Shown here in pieces: positions 1-7,320 of a stretch of 64,000 bases of DNA (position 1 is its first letter; the number at the start of each line of letters is the position of its first letter). Under the pieces are notes generated by a model. That model was not told the DNA's origin, made no database searches, and saw only the letters and a list, made by a program, of their open reading frames with translations. The stretch lies in NCBI RefSeq assembly GCF_020447105.2, contig NZ_CP096184.1, forward strand, positions 1,612,001 to 1,676,000, in the 5' to 3' direction. This DNA is from Demequina sp. TMPB413 (GTDB taxonomy: Bacteria > Actinomycetota > Actinomycetes > Actinomycetales > Demequinaceae). The translations under genes were made by a program, and so were the position numbers.

Positions 1-759
1 CACGCCGAGGGTATTGAAGAGGTTTGAACCGATGACGTTGCCGAGCGCGAGGTCGTTCTCACCCTTTCGTGCAGCAGCGATGGACGACGCGAGCTCCGGC
101 GCCGAGGTGCCGATCGCCACGACGGTGAGGCCGATGACGAGGTCTGACCACCCGAGCCGCTCCGCAATCCCCACGGCCCCCCACACGAGCAACCTCGACG
201 AGAGGACCAACAAAAACAGCCCGACGGCAAGCCACGTCCACGCCGCGCGGCGACTCAAGTGGTGAGCGACCACCTCGGCCTCCACGTCGTCGGCGAGCAA
301 GTCGTCTCCTGCTTTCCTTGATTGCCAGATCGACCACGCGATGAGTGCGACCAGCAGCGCGACGAGCACCACGGCGTCGGCCCGCGATAGCCGCCCGTCG
401 AGCATGAGTCCGCCAGCGAGCGCCGTCACTCCAAGAAGGACCGGTAGTTCCTTGCGCAGGATTCCCCTATGGACCAAGACAGGGGTGAGGAGGGCCGTCA
501 CGCCAAGGATGAGGCCGATGTTTGCGATGTTGGAGCCGATCGCGTTGCCGAGCGCGATCTCGGGTGCGCCCTCTGCGGCGGCGAATGCAGATACGACGAG
601 CTCTGGAGCCGAGGTCCCAAAGCCGATGACCAGCATGCCGACGAGAAGCGGGGCCATGCCCAGATAGCGCGCCACTGCGGCCGCGCCTTCGACAAAGCGG
701 TCGGCACTCCATGCGAGCGCGGCGAGCCCGGCTACGGTGGCGAGGACGGCAATCAGCAC
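1..759 (-). CDS. Calcium/sodium antiporter (CaCA/YrbG family), 3' part outside window
   Basis: The minus strand is open from a GTG at 759-757 to the window edge, giving 253 codons without a stop. The product is very hydrophobic and carries the two inverted alpha-repeats of the Ca2+/cation antiporter superfamily: a first GFGTSAPELVVS followed by GNAIGSNIANIG, and a second AIGTSAPELASS followed by GNVIGSNLFN. These repeats line the ion-binding site in YrbG/CaxA-type exchangers, so export of Ca2+ in exchange for Na+ across the plasma membrane is the likely job. An acidic linker (DDLLADDVEAE) separates the halves. No convincing ribosome binding site is visible before the GTG, so the start is likely but unproven. 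The last helices lie beyond the left edge. Confidence 0.85.
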   Translation of the reverse strand, partial: MLIAVLATVAGLAALAWSADRFVEGAAAVARYLGMAPLLVGMLVIGFGTSAPELVVSAFAAAEGAPEIALGNAIGSNIANIGLILGVTALLTPVLVHRGILRKELPVLLGVTALAGGLMLDGRLSRADAVVLVALLVALIAWSIWQSRKAGDDLLADDVEAEVVAHHLSRRAAWTWLAVGLFLLVLSSRLLVWGAVGIAERLGWSDLVIGLTVVAIGTSAPELASSIAAARKGENDLALGNVIGSNLFNTLGV

Positions 760-827
760 CGGACGAGCCTACCTGGGGCCGGTCTCCCCCACAGGAGGGG
801 AATTTGCCTCAGGTCAGTGACGGGAAA

Positions 828-843
828 CCTACGGTCGCGTAGG
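828..843. promoter_or_regulatory. Palindrome upstream of the desaturase gene
   Basis: CCTACG-gtcg-CGTAGG is a perfect 6-4-6 inverted repeat about 75 bp before the desaturase start, in the 160-bp gap between two divergent genes. Its position suits an operator. No regulator is encoded beside it and no clear -35/-10 pair was found. Confidence 0.3.
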
Positions 844-919
844 GTGAGGGCCAGCCGCACCCAGTGTGTGAGTCCCCGGCCACAGGTGGCACGCCGCCGC
901 AACACCCCTCAGGAGAGGC

Positions 920-2026
920 ATGACCTCAACGTCCCAGCACGCTTCCGAAACCGCAGCAGCCTCGCGAGCAGCGGAGCCAAAGCACGTCAACCACATCACG
1001 CGGTCGTTCACCGAACTCGCGTCGACCGTGCGCGAGACGGGCTTGCTGGCGCGGTCGTACACCTTCTACGGCGTCTACAGCGCGGTACTGGTGCTGGCCC
1101 TCGGCGGAGTGATCGCAGGCATCGTGCTGCTGGGGGATTCGTGGTTCCAGCTGCTGATGGCGTTCGCGCTCGCGGTGGTCTTCACGCAGTTCGCGTTCAT
1201 GGGGCATGAGGCCTCGCACCGCGCAATCTTTGTCTCTGGCCCTGCCAACGACCGGCTCGGTCGCTTCCTCAGCACCGTGGTGGTGGGCATCAGCTACCAG
1301 TGGTGGATGAACAAGCACTCGCGCCACCACGCGAACCCGAATCAGATGGGCAAAGACCCTGACATCGCGAGCGACACCATCATGTTCGTCGAAGAGGACG
1401 CATCGCGGTCGAAGGGCCTGGTCCGCGCCATCGTCAAGCGTCAGGGCTGGATCTTCTTCCCCATCCTCACGCTTGAGGGCATCAACCTCCACTATCGCTC
1501 GGTCGCCTCGCTCGTTCAGCAGGGCAGCCGCCGCCAGAAGTGGACGGAGATTCCCGCGATTGCTCTGCACTTCGGGCTGTACTTGGTGCCGCTGTTCCTC
1601 TTCCTCCCGCTCGGCATGGCCTTCGCGTTCCTCGGCGTCCAGATGGCCGTCTTCGGCGTCTACATGGGGGCGTCCTTCGCGCCAAACCACAAGGGAATGA
1701 TGATCGTGCCAGAGGGCACCAAGATGGACTTCCTGTCCAAGCAGGTGCTGACAAGCCGCAACATCCGCGGCGGCTGGCCCATGTCGATCCTCATGGGCGG
1801 CCTGAACTTCCAGATCGAGCACCACTTGTTCCCCAACATGGCGCGCCCCCACCTGATTCGCACACGCGAGATCGTGCGGGAGGAGTGCGCCACGCTGGGG
1901 CTGCCGTACACCGAGACGTCGCTGATGGAGTCCTACGGGATCGTGATCCGCTACCTCAACAAGGTGGGTCTCGCCGCCCGCGACCCCTTCGACTGCCCCG
2001 AGCGCGTCGCGATGGGCCGCGGCTAG
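920..2026 (+). CDS. Membrane fatty acid desaturase
   Basis: 368 residues. It shows the three histidine boxes of the membrane di-iron desaturase family: HEASH at 96-100, HSRHH at 133-137 and QIEHH at 298-302. The Gln at the start of the last box is typical of front-end/delta-6-like acyl desaturases (DesA3/linoleoyl-CoA desaturase group). Hydrophobic stretches near residues 52-95, 180-190 and 215-255 fit the usual four-helix membrane topology with the His boxes on the cytoplasmic side. It would introduce a double bond in membrane acyl chains using O2 and reduced ferredoxin or a flavoprotein. The start is supported by AGGAGAGG just upstream of the ATG. Monocistronic, followed by a strong hairpin. 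Regiospecificity cannot be read from sequence. Confidence 0.9.
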   Translation: MTSTSQHASETAAASRAAEPKHVNHITRSFTELASTVRETGLLARSYTFYGVYSAVLVLALGGVIAGIVLLGDSWFQLLMAFALAVVFTQFAFMGHEASHRAIFVSGPANDRLGRFLSTVVVGISYQWWMNKHSRHHANPNQMGKDPDIASDTIMFVEEDASRSKGLVRAIVKRQGWIFFPILTLEGINLHYRSVASLVQQGSRRQKWTEIPAIALHFGLYLVPLFLFLPLGMAFAFLGVQMAVFGVYMGASFAPNHKGMMIVPEGTKMDFLSKQVLTSRNIRGGWPMSILMGGLNFQIEHHLFPNMARPHLIRTREIVREECATLGLPYTETSLMESYGIVIRYLNKVGLAARDPFDCPERVAMGRG

Positions 2027-2044
2027 CGCAACGCATTTCACGCA

Positions 2045-2080
2045 AGGAGCGCCGGGCGGCATGACGCCTCCGGCGCTCCT
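2045..2080 (+). terminator. Rho-independent terminator of the desaturase gene
   Basis: An 11-bp perfect stem, AGGAGCGCCGG pairing with CCGGCGCTCCT, encloses a 14-nt loop and is followed by TTCG. It starts 18 bp after the desaturase stop codon. Confidence 0.75.
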
Positions 2081-2097
2081 TTCGCATCCCCGGACCA

Positions 2098-2120
2098 GGT
2101 CCTAGGTCGTGGGACCAAGG
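2098..2120 (+). promoter_or_regulatory. GGTCC-direct-repeat box upstream of PFOR (site A)
   Basis: GGTCCTAGGTC at 2098-2108 overlaps a 20-bp imperfect palindrome (2101-2120, CCTAGGTC-gtgg-GACCAAGG). GGACC-a-GGTCC (2092-2102) overlaps its left side. The same GGTCC-TR-GGTCC core recurs before adhE, the MFS carrier and pflB, so it is a candidate shared regulator site. It lies about 210 bp before the chosen PFOR start. The bound protein is unknown. Confidence 0.5.
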
Positions 2121-2316
2121 GCACGCAAATTCGGGGACACGCGACCTAGCCTGAAGGTGTTCCATGCGGATATGAGGATCGCAAAGAAGCAGGCCTCGGA
2201 CCGCCTTCTGGTCACCACATCACAAGTGGGGTGTCCCAGGAGGTTCGGCCCCGCCCGTCGCTCTGAGCGGTCGGAACATGTTCGCTTCGCGCGCACAGGA
2301 CCGAACAGGCGTCATC

Positions 2317-5300
2317 ATGACTTCAGAATTGCCCAAGTACCCTGGCCTACCGGCCGTCATCAACGGAAACGGCGCCGTCGCGCACGTCATGAAGCACGTG
2401 TGTGGTGGCGTGATCGGCTACCCGATTACCCCGTCAACTGAGATCGCCGAGCTCTTCGAGCAGGCGCGCGCGGAGGGCCAACTCAACGTCTGGGGCAAGC
2501 ATCCCTTCTTTGTGGAGACGGAAGGCGAGCACTCCGCTCAGTCAGGCGCACTTGGTGCGGCGCTGACGGGCGGCGAGTACATCTCGAACGCCTCGTCGAG
2601 CCAGGGCATCCTGTACGCGATGGAGTCGCACTATGTGACCGTCGGCAAGAAGATCGGCGGGTTCGTGCTCCAGGTGGCGGCCCGCGTGGTCTCCAAGCAC
2701 TCCCTCAACGTGATGGCTGGGCACGACGACGTCTACGCGCTGCTCCCCTCCGGCTACACCATCCTGTTCGGTTCGAACCCTCAAGAGGCCGCCGACCTCG
2801 CCGCGATCTCGTACCGCGCGTCGGCCCTTTCCCTCATCCCCGTTGCCAACGCGATGGACGGATTCGCCACCAGCCACGTGATGAGCGAGGCCCTGCTGCC
2901 CGAGCCGGCACTGCTGAAGGACTACCTGGGCGATCCGTCCGGCCGCATCAAGGCGCCGACGGTGGCTCAAGAGATGCTGTTCGGCGCCAAGGGACGCGTG
3001 TTCCAGTTGGGTGAATACCTCAGCAGGCATGCCGATGCCTTCACCGAGCAGGCGCTCAAGGCCGTCAGGGACCACCTGGACGCCAGGGCCGACGCCGTCG
3101 AGGCAGACAACGCCGGCGCGCTCGTCGAAGAGACGCTGGCCTGGATTCCCAAGGAGCTCCAGGCTCAGTGGCGCCGTCAGTGGATCAACGCCGATGAGAA
3201 GGGCACCCGTCAACTGGTGCCGGCGCTCGTCGACCTTCACAACCCCGGCATCACGGGCACCGTGCAGAATCAGCCCGACTTCCAGGCCGGCGCTGTCGAC
3301 CACCGCACGCACTTTGTGAGCGCCGTGCCTGGCCTCATTCGCCAGGCGATGGACGAGTACGCCGAGCTCACGGGCCGCGCCTACTCCCCCGTCATGGCGT
3401 ACGACTGCGAAGACGCCGACTACGTCATGGTGGGCCTTGGTTCGATCACCGACGACGTTCGTGCGGTGCTCCCGTACTTGCGGGCGCAGGGCCTCAAGGT
3501 GGGCGTCGTGTCCATCAAGGCACTGCAGCCGTTCCCCGAGGCCGAACTGGTCGAGGCGCTGAAGTCGGCCAAGGTTGTCACCGTGCTGGAGCGCTCCGAC
3601 GAGACCGCGCTGACGCGCGCCGTCACCCAGTCGCTGTTCAAGGCGCGCGCCAACGCGGACCGGCCGCAGCACGCAGGCATCCCTGCGCTGGCCACGACTC
3701 CATCGCTCACGACCGCGATCTTCGGCCTGGGCGGCCACGACGTACAGCCACGACACCTCATCGCCGCCTTCAAGCACATGGCAGACGGCAAGAACGCGCC
3801 GCTGATCTACCTTGGCTCCCAGTTCTTTGGCAAGGACTCCGTGCCGTCGCTCGCGAGCCTCGAAGACAAGCTCAGGGCCGCGTACCCCGAGACGGAGGCG
3901 ATGGCCCTCGAGACCGCGCCAAACCCCGCGGGACTGCTGCCCGACACGGCGCTGCGCATCCGCTTCCACTCTGTGGGCGGCTACGGGACGGTCGCCACCG
4001 GCAAACTGCTGACGGACATCCTCGCCGGCGTGCTCGACATGCACTCCAAGTCGGCGCCCAAGTACGGCTCTGAGAAGTCTGGTGCGCCCACCAACTACTA
4101 CATCACCCTCAGCCCCGAGCCCGTGCTGTTCACCAACGCCGAGCTCGAAGACGTTGAGGTCGTGATCTCCCCCGACCACCAGGCGTTCGTGCACACCAAC
4201 CCCCTCAAGGGCCTGGTCGAGGGTGGCACCTTCATCCTCCAGTCGGACCTGGCACCGCAGGACGTGTGGCTCAGCATGCCGTCGTACGCCCGCCGCACCA
4301 TCCGCGAGAAGAACATCAACTTCCTGGTGGTCGACGCCTTCACGGTGGCCAAGAAGCACGCCCCCACTCCTGAACTCGAGACCCGCATGATGGGTATTGC
4401 GTTCATCGGTGCCGTCGCCGGTCACGTCGACAGGGTGTCGTCAGGAGCATCGGAGCAGGTCATCCTCGAGAAGGTACGCGCCCAGATCGTCAAGAAGTTT
4501 GGCGGCAAGGGCGACGCGGTGATCGAGGGCAACATGTCGGTCATCGAGGACGGCATCGCCGCGACCACGCTGGTCGACTACAACGCGCCAGAGCTGCTGG
4601 AACGCGAGAAGAACCACGTGTCGCCACTCGTCCTGACGGGCGCGCTGTCGGCCTCGATGTGCCCCACCACCACGGAGGCCAGGCCAAGCAACCTGTTTGA
4701 CCCCGCCTACTACGAGGACCTGATCGCTCGTCCGTTCCGCGAGGGCACCATCGGCGAGACGCCAGTGTTGCCAGGTACCGGCATGTTCATGCCTGTCGGC
4801 ACCGGCGCCACCAAGGACAAGGGACTGTTCCGACGCGTCGCACCGATCTTCAACCCTTCGGCATGCACCGGCTGCCTCGACTGCGCGATGGTCTGCCCCG
4901 ACGTGGCAATTCCCAACACGGTGCACGAGATCCACGACCTCTTGCTCTCAGGAATCGCCGCCATCGAGGCGACCGAACCGCAGCGCGAGGCGCTCCGCGC
5001 CCAGGTGTACCCGCTCGCCGAACGCGTCCGCGAGATGTACCGCCAAGACAAGACGGAATGCGCGTTTGCGGACATCGTGGCCGAGGCCGCTGCCGTTGTC
5101 GATCTACCCAAGACGGCTCGGCCGCACGTTGACGCACTCGTCGCACACCTCGCGACGTTCCCTGTCGCACGCACCCGCCCGTTCTTCGACTCGATGGAGA
5201 AGGAGGTTCCAGGGACAGGTGGCCTCTTCTCCGCGGTGGTCGACCCATGGAAGTGCACCGGTTGCCTCCAGTGCGTCGACGTGTGTGGTGCTGGCGCGCT

Positions 5301-7320
5301 GACGTCAGTTGACCAAGACGCCGACGTTCTGGCCACGCTCCAGGAGCGCTTCGAGGTCATGACGACGCTTCCGAACACGCCAAAGCGCTTCACGGCAGGC
5401 TCGACCTCGCCCGACGGCGACATCAAGCGGATGCTGCTCGACCGCAACAACTACTACGCCACCACCGGTGGCCACGGCGCATGCCGTGGTTGCGGCGAGG
5501 TCACCGCCATCCGGCTCGTGACGTCCATGAGCCGTGCGCTTGGTGACGAGCGCAGGGCTGCGTACGTCGAGGAGCTCGAAGGTCTCATCTCTCAGTTGCA
5601 GGCCAAGCGCGACGCCCTGCCTCAGGCCGACGAGGAGCGACGCAACCGCATCGGCCGCGTACTCGTCGATCTCGACAAGGCGCTGTACCTGTCGGAGGCA
5701 GGACCCACCGGCGGTGGCCCCGCCCCCACGGTGGTCGCGAACGCAACCGGCTGCAGCTCGGTCTATGCCTCGACGATGCCCTTCACCCCGTATCTCGACC
5801 CGTGGGTCAACAGCCTGTTCCAAGACGCCCAGCCCCTGGCTTCAGGCATCTACGAGGGCATCTCCGCTCAGCACGTGGCCGAGGTCAAGGCGGTGCGCCA
5901 AGCTCGGCTCGAGCTGGAGGATGCCTACGACCCAGAGGTGCATGGCAAGGAACTGAGGACGCTCTCGTGGCACGCGTTCACTGAGGATGAGCGCAAGCTC
6001 ATGCCGAACGTGCTGACCATTGGCGGCGACGGCGCGAGCTACGACATCGGCTTTGGTGCCATGTCTCGCGTGCTCGCCAGCGGCACTCCCGTGAAGATGC
6101 TGGTGCTCAACACCGGTGCCTACTCGAACACAGGAGGCCAGGCGTCGACGGCCAGCTTCATCGGCCAGGACGCCGACCTCGCCCGCTTCGGCAAGGCGCA
6201 CGTCGGCAAGGTCGAGGGTCGCAAGGATCTCGCGCTCCTCGCCTCATTCCACCCTGGCGTGTTCGCCAGTGCCACCTCCACTGCCATGCACAGCCACTTC
6301 CTGACCACCTCGATGCAGATGCTCGCGTACCAGTCAGGTGCGGCAGTGATGGACATCTACACCCCATGTGGCACCGAGAACGGCATCGCGGAGGACTTGT
6401 CCAACACGCGCTCGCAACTCGCCGTCGAGAGCAGAATGAGCCCGCTGTTTGTGCACGACCCTCGCAAGGGTTCGAGCCTTCGCGAGCGCTTCAGCCTCGA
6501 CGGAAACCCCGACGTGACCAAGCCGTGGACAACGAGCACTCTCGAGTACATCGGCGAGGGCGGTCAGCTTGAGCTGATGACGACACCGCTGACGCCAGCA
6601 GAGTTCGCGCTGGGCGAGGTGCGCTTCAAGAAGCAGTTCCACAAGCTCCCTGCCGACGCCGACGCTGTTGCGGTGCCCATCGCGGAGTTCGTGGAGCTGA
6701 GTGCGGCCGAGCGCGACGGCAAGGTGCCGTTCGTGTTCGCGACCGATGCCGACAAGCGGCTCATCAAGGTGGCCTGCTCGCCGTCGATTGTGGCGCTGGT
6801 CGAGGAGCGTCAGCGCTTCTGGCAGACGCTGCAGTACCTCGCAGGGCAACACGAGGACCAGCTCACGGGCGATCACCGCAAGGAGGTCGACGCGCTCAAG
6901 GCTCAGTACGAGGAGCTCATCCAGCTACGCGAGAGCTCGCTGGACGAGATCGCCTCGGCCATGTCGGCCCTCGCGGCATCGAGCAAGGCGCCTGCGGGCG
7001 GCCGGGCAACGGTGTCGCTCCAGTCGGCCAGGCAAGGCGCCGTCGCCACGGCTCCTGCCCCCTCGTGTGCTGAAGTAGCACAACAGGGCACCGGCCCGAT
7101 CTATCTCGACCTTGCCGACGAGCCAAAGTGCAACGACTGCGGGACCTGCTACCAGGAACTCCCCCAGTTCTTCGAGAAGAAGACGGCCATCATCGACGGC
7201 GAATCGCGCATCATCGCCACGATGGTTGAAGGCGCCCTCGACTCGGTCCAACTGACTCCAGAGCTGCAGAAGCGGATCGACAGGGTCAAGGCCTCGTGTG
7301 ACGCGGAGATCATCAAATGA
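2317..7320 (+). CDS. Giant pyruvate:ferredoxin (flavodoxin) oxidoreductase with fused ferredoxin
   Basis: 1667 residues from the ATG at 2317; an ATG at 2278 would add 13 unlikely residues. Domain order is: domains I/II (pyrimidine-binding GYPITPSTEIAE and the transketolase C-like part), the gamma domain (FHSVGGYGTVATGK), two [4Fe-4S] motifs (CTGCLDCAMVCP from C850; CTGCLQCVDVC from C980), and the TPP domain (GGDGASYDIG near 1236, NTGAYSNTGGQ near 1263). Last comes a C-terminal monocluster-ferredoxin-like segment, C1605/C1608/C1611, with a fourth Cys in the final ten residues. Usual PFORs have about 1170-1200 residues; the excess sits in an insertion between the two clusters, a coiled-coil insertion early in the TPP domain, a long helical linker near 1430-1590, and the ferredoxin tail. 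It should convert pyruvate and CoA to acetyl-CoA, CO2 and reduced ferredoxin. Its stop overlaps the next start (ATGA), so the two proteins are probably made together. Substrate could be another 2-oxoacid. Confidence 0.9.
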   Translation: MTSELPKYPGLPAVINGNGAVAHVMKHVCGGVIGYPITPSTEIAELFEQARAEGQLNVWGKHPFFVETEGEHSAQSGALGAALTGGEYISNASSSQGILYAMESHYVTVGKKIGGFVLQVAARVVSKHSLNVMAGHDDVYALLPSGYTILFGSNPQEAADLAAISYRASALSLIPVANAMDGFATSHVMSEALLPEPALLKDYLGDPSGRIKAPTVAQEMLFGAKGRVFQLGEYLSRHADAFTEQALKAVRDHLDARADAVEADNAGALVEETLAWIPKELQAQWRRQWINADEKGTRQLVPALVDLHNPGITGTVQNQPDFQAGAVDHRTHFVSAVPGLIRQAMDEYAELTGRAYSPVMAYDCEDADYVMVGLGSITDDVRAVLPYLRAQGLKVGVVSIKALQPFPEAELVEALKSAKVVTVLERSDETALTRAVTQSLFKARANADRPQHAGIPALATTPSLTTAIFGLGGHDVQPRHLIAAFKHMADGKNAPLIYLGSQFFGKDSVPSLASLEDKLRAAYPETEAMALETAPNPAGLLPDTALRIRFHSVGGYGTVATGKLLTDILAGVLDMHSKSAPKYGSEKSGAPTNYYITLSPEPVLFTNAELEDVEVVISPDHQAFVHTNPLKGLVEGGTFILQSDLAPQDVWLSMPSYARRTIREKNINFLVVDAFTVAKKHAPTPELETRMMGIAFIGAVAGHVDRVSSGASEQVILEKVRAQIVKKFGGKGDAVIEGNMSVIEDGIAATTLVDYNAPELLEREKNHVSPLVLTGALSASMCPTTTEARPSNLFDPAYYEDLIARPFREGTIGETPVLPGTGMFMPVGTGATKDKGLFRRVAPIFNPSACTGCLDCAMVCPDVAIPNTVHEIHDLLLSGIAAIEATEPQREALRAQVYPLAERVREMYRQDKTECAFADIVAEAAAVVDLPKTARPHVDALVAHLATFPVARTRPFFDSMEKEVPGTGGLFSAVVDPWKCTGCLQCVDVCGAGALTSVDQDADVLATLQERFEVMTTLPNTPKRFTAGSTSPDGDIKRMLLDRNNYYATTGGHGACRGCGEVTAIRLVTSMSRALGDERRAAYVEELEGLISQLQAKRDALPQADEERRNRIGRVLVDLDKALYLSEAGPTGGGPAPTVVANATGCSSVYASTMPFTPYLDPWVNSLFQDAQPLASGIYEGISAQHVAEVKAVRQARLELEDAYDPEVHGKELRTLSWHAFTEDERKLMPNVLTIGGDGASYDIGFGAMSRVLASGTPVKMLVLNTGAYSNTGGQASTASFIGQDADLARFGKAHVGKVEGRKDLALLASFHPGVFASATSTAMHSHFLTTSMQMLAYQSGAAVMDIYTPCGTENGIAEDLSNTRSQLAVESRMSPLFVHDPRKGSSLRERFSLDGNPDVTKPWTTSTLEYIGEGGQLELMTTPLTPAEFALGEVRFKKQFHKLPADADAVAVPIAEFVELSAAERDGKVPFVFATDADKRLIKVACSPSIVALVEERQRFWQTLQYLAGQHEDQLTGDHRKEVDALKAQYEELIQLRESSLDEIASAMSALAASSKAPAGGRATVSLQSARQGAVATAPAPSCAEVAQQGTGPIYLDLADEPKCNDCGTCYQELPQFFEKKTAIIDGESRIIATMVEGALDSVQLTPELQKRIDRVKASCDAEIIK

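Noticed and set aside
2542-4425. 627-codon open frame on the minus strand inside the PFOR gene
   Set aside because: It is the GC-rich antisense shadow of PFOR; composition is Arg/Gly/Val/His-rich with no recognisable domain, whereas the plus strand shows all PFOR motifs.
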